NCBI GenBank assembly: GCA_035460165.1
Contig: DATHWW010000025.1
Location: forward strand, 1 to 16,461
Direction: 5' to 3'
DNA length: 16,461 nt
Origin: MM2 sp035460165
GTDB taxonomy: Bacteria; Pseudomonadota; Gammaproteobacteria; Burkholderiales; Methylophilaceae
Shown piece by piece: positions 14,381 to 16,461 of the stretch. Position numbers and translations under genes: made by a program. The notes beneath the pieces are model-generated. The model ran no database searches. It saw only the letters and a list, made by a program, of their open reading frames with translations, and was not told the origin of the DNA. The first letter of the stretch is position 1; the number at the start of each line of letters is the position of its first letter.

Positions 14381-15550
14381 TTAACGCAGTGCTTTGATCT
14401 GGGACGGTTGTACCAGGTCGCCCATGGTGTTGCCGAAGGCATTACGCTCGTAGGTGACCACCGCAGCGATGTCGGAGTCGCTGAGCGTACCCTTCCAGGC
14501 CGGCATCATGCCTTTGCCGTTAAATACGCGATCGACATGACTGTCCTTCATCAGCTTACCGTCTGCGTCGAAGTTGGGTGCATTGACGAGCTTGCTGCCG
14601 GCCAGAGCAGGGAAGGCGGGTGGCATGCCTTGCCCGCCGGCTTGGTGACAAACGGCACAGTTCTTCTCGTAGACAGTCTTGCCCTGGGTCATCAACTCAT
14701 CCTTGCTCCATTCCTTGGCGGAGCCGGCCGAGGCGGCAGTAATTTCTGCCTTTTTGGAGGCGACCCATTCCTGATACTTGTCTTCAGGCAAGGCATCGAC
14801 TACCACCGGCATGAACCCGTGCCCCTTGCCGCAGAGTTCCTTGCACTGACCGCGATAGGTGCCGGGTTCCTCGATCTTTACCCAGGTTTCGCGCAGGAAG
14901 CCCGGGATTGCGTCGCGCGCTGCGCCGAACGCGGGCACCCACCAGGTGTGGATCACGTCGTTCGAGGTAAGCAGGATGCGGACTTTTTTGTCGACCGGCA
15001 GAACAAGATGGTTGTCCACTTCCAGCAGGTAATGTTCGCCTTTTTCAGCCTTGTTCTGGATCTGGTCGTTGGGCGTGGTCATGTTGCTGACGAACTTGAT
15101 GCCCTGTGCCTCGCCATCCATGTATTCGTATTGCCAACGCCACTGGCTGCCGGTGACCTTGATCACCATTTCGGAACCGTTCTTGGTATCTTCCATCAGA
15201 ACCACGCTGTGATAAGCGGGGATGCCCATCAGAATGAAGTCGATGTAGAGGAGAATGGCAAACGGCACCAAGGTCCAAATGACCTGGGCGCGGGTGCTGG
15301 GGCCGGTAAAGTTGGCGGCTTTGTGGCCGACGCTTTTGCGGTGCTTGATGATCGAGTAGATCATGATGCCTAGCACCACAACGAAGATCACCATGATGAT
15401 GACCATGAACTTGTTGTGCACGTGCAGCGTATCTGCTGCCATGGGGGTGACGGGTTTGGGGAAATTCCAAGCATACTCGGCGTGTGCGGCCAAAGACCAC
15501 ATCGCCAACATCAAGCCCATCCCGACCTTTTTTAGAAATTGAAATGCCAT
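14381..15550 (-). CDS. coxB: Cytochrome c oxidase subunit II with fused cytochrome c domain (caa3 type)
   Basis: Subunit II accepts electrons at the CuA centre and hands them to heme a. The 389 residues comprise a signal peptide (1-24, ending AAHA), two membrane helices (about 46-68 and 91-112), a CuA cupredoxin domain (H201, C236, E238, C240, H244, M247 in QCKELCGKGHGFM) and a class I cytochrome c domain with CAVCH (298-302) and Met ligand in GKGMMPAW. This fusion defines the caa3 type. At the K-pathway entry the usual Glu three residues before Trp is Gln89 (AQVIWT). The ATG at 15550 has GGAG nearby and begins the signal peptide; a longer frame to 15682 would run through the neighbouring gene and is rejected. 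It lies 23 bases after the DUF2244 gene. Confidence 0.96.
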   Translation of the reverse strand: MAFQFLKKVGMGLMLAMWSLAAHAEYAWNFPKPVTPMAADTLHVHNKFMVIIMVIFVVVLGIMIYSIIKHRKSVGHKAANFTGPSTRAQVIWTLVPFAILLYIDFILMGIPAYHSVVLMEDTKNGSEMVIKVTGSQWRWQYEYMDGEAQGIKFVSNMTTPNDQIQNKAEKGEHYLLEVDNHLVLPVDKKVRILLTSNDVIHTWWVPAFGAARDAIPGFLRETWVKIEEPGTYRGQCKELCGKGHGFMPVVVDALPEDKYQEWVASKKAEITAASAGSAKEWSKDELMTQGKTVYEKNCAVCHQAGGQGMPPAFPALAGSKLVNAPNFDADGKLMKDSHVDRVFNGKGMMPAWKGTLSDSDIAAVVTYERNAFGNTMGDLVQPSQIKALR

Positions 15551-15573
15551 TCTTGCTCCCTTGAATCTCGCCT

Positions 15574-16035
15574 TTAGTGGAACGCCCCAGTCCGCATGCG
15601 CAGTTGTTGGGCCAGAGCCAACCGTTGCCGGTTGTTCATGAAATGCCCGACTTCCACTTCCTTGCCATGTGAACGGAGCCACAAACGATGCTCACCACTG
15701 GGCGTTTTGCGCAACACAACCCGCGCCCAATAGCGGTGAAAAACAACCTGGCTGGTATTTTTATGGTGGTGCTTTTCTATCGCCAGGCGATCGCCCGAGA
15801 TGGTGATGCTTTCATAGTCATCCGCATGGCAGTGGATGAAGTAGAAGGCATACGCCAGCGCAAGCAACTCAAGTCCGGCGAATGGAAAAACCATCCATGC
15901 GCCGGCGAATCCAAAAGCAATGGTTACTGAAAGGGAGAATAAAGCGAGTAACGCGACGATTTTGACTGCCTCTTGGGGAGACAGAGAGTTATTCGGTCGT
16001 GCAACAATCTTGTAATCTACAATCGATGTTGCCAT
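15574..16035 (-). CDS. DUF2244 membrane protein
   Basis: A 153-residue protein with two adjacent membrane helices (about residues 23-45 and 49-68) containing GAWMVFPFAGLELLALAYAF, the block typical of DUF2244, followed by a soluble domain (DYESITISGDRL... ARVVLRKTPSGEHRLWLRSHG). The function of the family is unknown. Its genes commonly head or neighbour cytochrome oxidase operons, as here, 23 bases before coxB, so an assembly role is plausible but unproved. A GGAGGG site precedes the ATG at 16035. It is the first gene of the coxB-coxA-ctaG-coxC run, so its upstream region should hold the operon promoter. Confidence 0.85.
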   Translation of the reverse strand: MATSIVDYKIVARPNNSLSPQEAVKIVALLALFSLSVTIAFGFAGAWMVFPFAGLELLALAYAFYFIHCHADDYESITISGDRLAIEKHHHKNTSQVVFHRYWARVVLRKTPSGEHRLWLRSHGKEVEVGHFMNNRQRLALAQQLRMRTGAFH

Positions 16036-16328
16036 CGATTTCCCTCCGGCAAACTGCTTGTATTACATTCGTGCTCGATATAACAAATGCGACAGTCTGC
16101 CGCAGGTCAGACGCAACTTAGCATAAAGAAATTTGTGTGACAAGCTAACTTGCTGTCTTAAAAGGATAATAATATCCTGATTTATTTGGGGGTATATATA
16201 AGGTATATCCGCATCAAACAGTGAACTCTGCAGGGCAGAGAAAATGAGGCTTTGCGGTAAAATGCGCGCTGTTCGGAGCAGGCTTCCGAGTGCTGTTGCG
16301 CGGGCTGGATGCCGCGCTTAAGAAAATT
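16036..16328 (-). promoter_or_regulatory. Probable control region of the oxidase operon
   Basis: No gene is visible in these 293 bases between tRNA-Leu and the DUF2244 gene. The half nearest the operon holds an imperfect dyad (TGCGACAGTCTGCCGCA, 16088-16104, arms 7 of 8 matching) overlapped by GTCTG...CAGAC, with a TATATC-like -10 just downstream on the minus strand but no good -35. That layout would suit an activator-dependent promoter. Farther up is an AT-rich block (about 16150-16210) with GGATA/TATCC dyad and TATATATA. The tRNA-proximal part holds a GC-rich foldback (GCGCGG/CCGCGC near 16297-16317) without a T-tract. Exact promoter position cannot be fixed from sequence. Confidence 0.35.
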
Positions 16329-16415
16329 TGGTGCCGGGAGGGGGACTCGAACCCCCACACTGTTACCAGCGGCGGATTTTGAATCCGCTGCGTCTACCGA
16401 TTCCGCCATCCCGGC
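16329..16415 (-). tRNA. tRNA-Leu (anticodon CAA)
   Basis: A class II tRNA with encoded CCA. The acceptor stem GCCGGGA pairs with TCCCGGC, the anticodon stem GCGGA/TCCGC holds loop TTCAAAA (anticodon CAA), a long variable arm CGCTGGTAACAGTG follows, and the T arm is GGGGG/CCCCC with loop TTCGAGT. It reads UUG leucine codons. A consensus promoter lies directly upstream on the minus strand. Confidence 0.95.
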
Positions 16416-16429
16416 TTGTGGGACCCGGC

Positions 16430-16458
16430 ATTATAGCGAATTATTCACGGAGTTTCAT
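16430..16458 (-). promoter_or_regulatory. sigma-70 promoter of tRNA-Leu
   Basis: On the minus strand a perfect TATAAT (16430-16435) lies 17 bases from ATGAAA (16453-16458), which matches four of six -35 bases. A GC-rich GCCGGGTCCC follows the -10, as in stringently controlled stable-RNA promoters. Confidence 0.75.
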
Positions 16459-16461
16459 GCG

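Noticed and set aside
13439..15373. Long plus-strand frames opposite coxA (13439-14380) and coxB (14408-15373)
   Set aside because: They lie antisense to clearly identified oxidase subunits and their translations have no domain or credible membrane pattern.
15551..15682. N-terminal extension of coxB to 15682
   Set aside because: It would overlap the DUF2244 gene and bury the signal peptide 44 residues into the protein; ATG 15550 has a GGAG site and begins the signal peptide.
1..16461. CRISPR array, insertion sequence with transposase, or prophage genes
   Set aside because: No regularly spaced short repeats, transposase, integrase or phage structural protein could be seen on either strand.

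Overview
The window reads as the chromosome of a betaproteobacterium, most likely of the Nitrosomonadales/Gallionellaceae type. This is inferred from the style of the LeuA, Ffh, SURF1, DUF2909 and DUF2244 proteins and from the order of the cytochrome oxidase genes; no 16S rRNA is present to confirm it. Most of the DNA is GC-rich core chromosome. The exception is an AT-richer, gene-poor stretch at about 5.6-7.2 kb.

Left part (1-5.6 kb): the end of an unidentified gene, leuA (2-isopropylmalate synthase) with a strong terminator, a CbiM-like membrane protein on the minus strand, a HAD-IB phosphatase starting at TTG, a palindromic intergenic repeat, and ypjD (cytochrome c assembly-like membrane protein) divergent from ffh (signal recognition particle GTPase). 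A tRNA-Lys(UUU) with its own promoter and terminator follows.

Middle (5.5-7.2 kb): the 3' half of tRNA-Lys plus its terminator hairpin is repeated in degraded form about 1.6 kb downstream. The DNA between the copies holds a small membrane protein, a DUF3617 periplasmic protein and apparent coding debris, but no integrase. It looks like a decayed tRNA-associated island.

Right part (7.2-16.4 kb): a complete caa3-type cytochrome c oxidase locus, almost all on the minus strand. In transcription order it is tRNA-Leu(CAA), DUF2244 protein, coxB (with a fused C-terminal cytochrome c domain), coxA, a 37-residue membrane peptide, ctaG/cox11 (CuB insertion), coxC, a plus-strand DUF2909 gene, SURF1, a SCO-like protein, ctaA (heme A synthase) and ctaB (heme O synthase). 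Together these supply the three core subunits, heme A and copper for a terminal oxidase.

Two observations stand out. First, the residues that define the K proton pathway of A-family oxidases are replaced in both CoxA and CoxB, while the D pathway, metal ligands and active-site Tyr are kept. Second, a roughly 260-bp nested palindromic element with near-perfect terminal inverted repeats fills the whole gap between SURF1 and the SCO-like gene and ends right at the latter's start codon.
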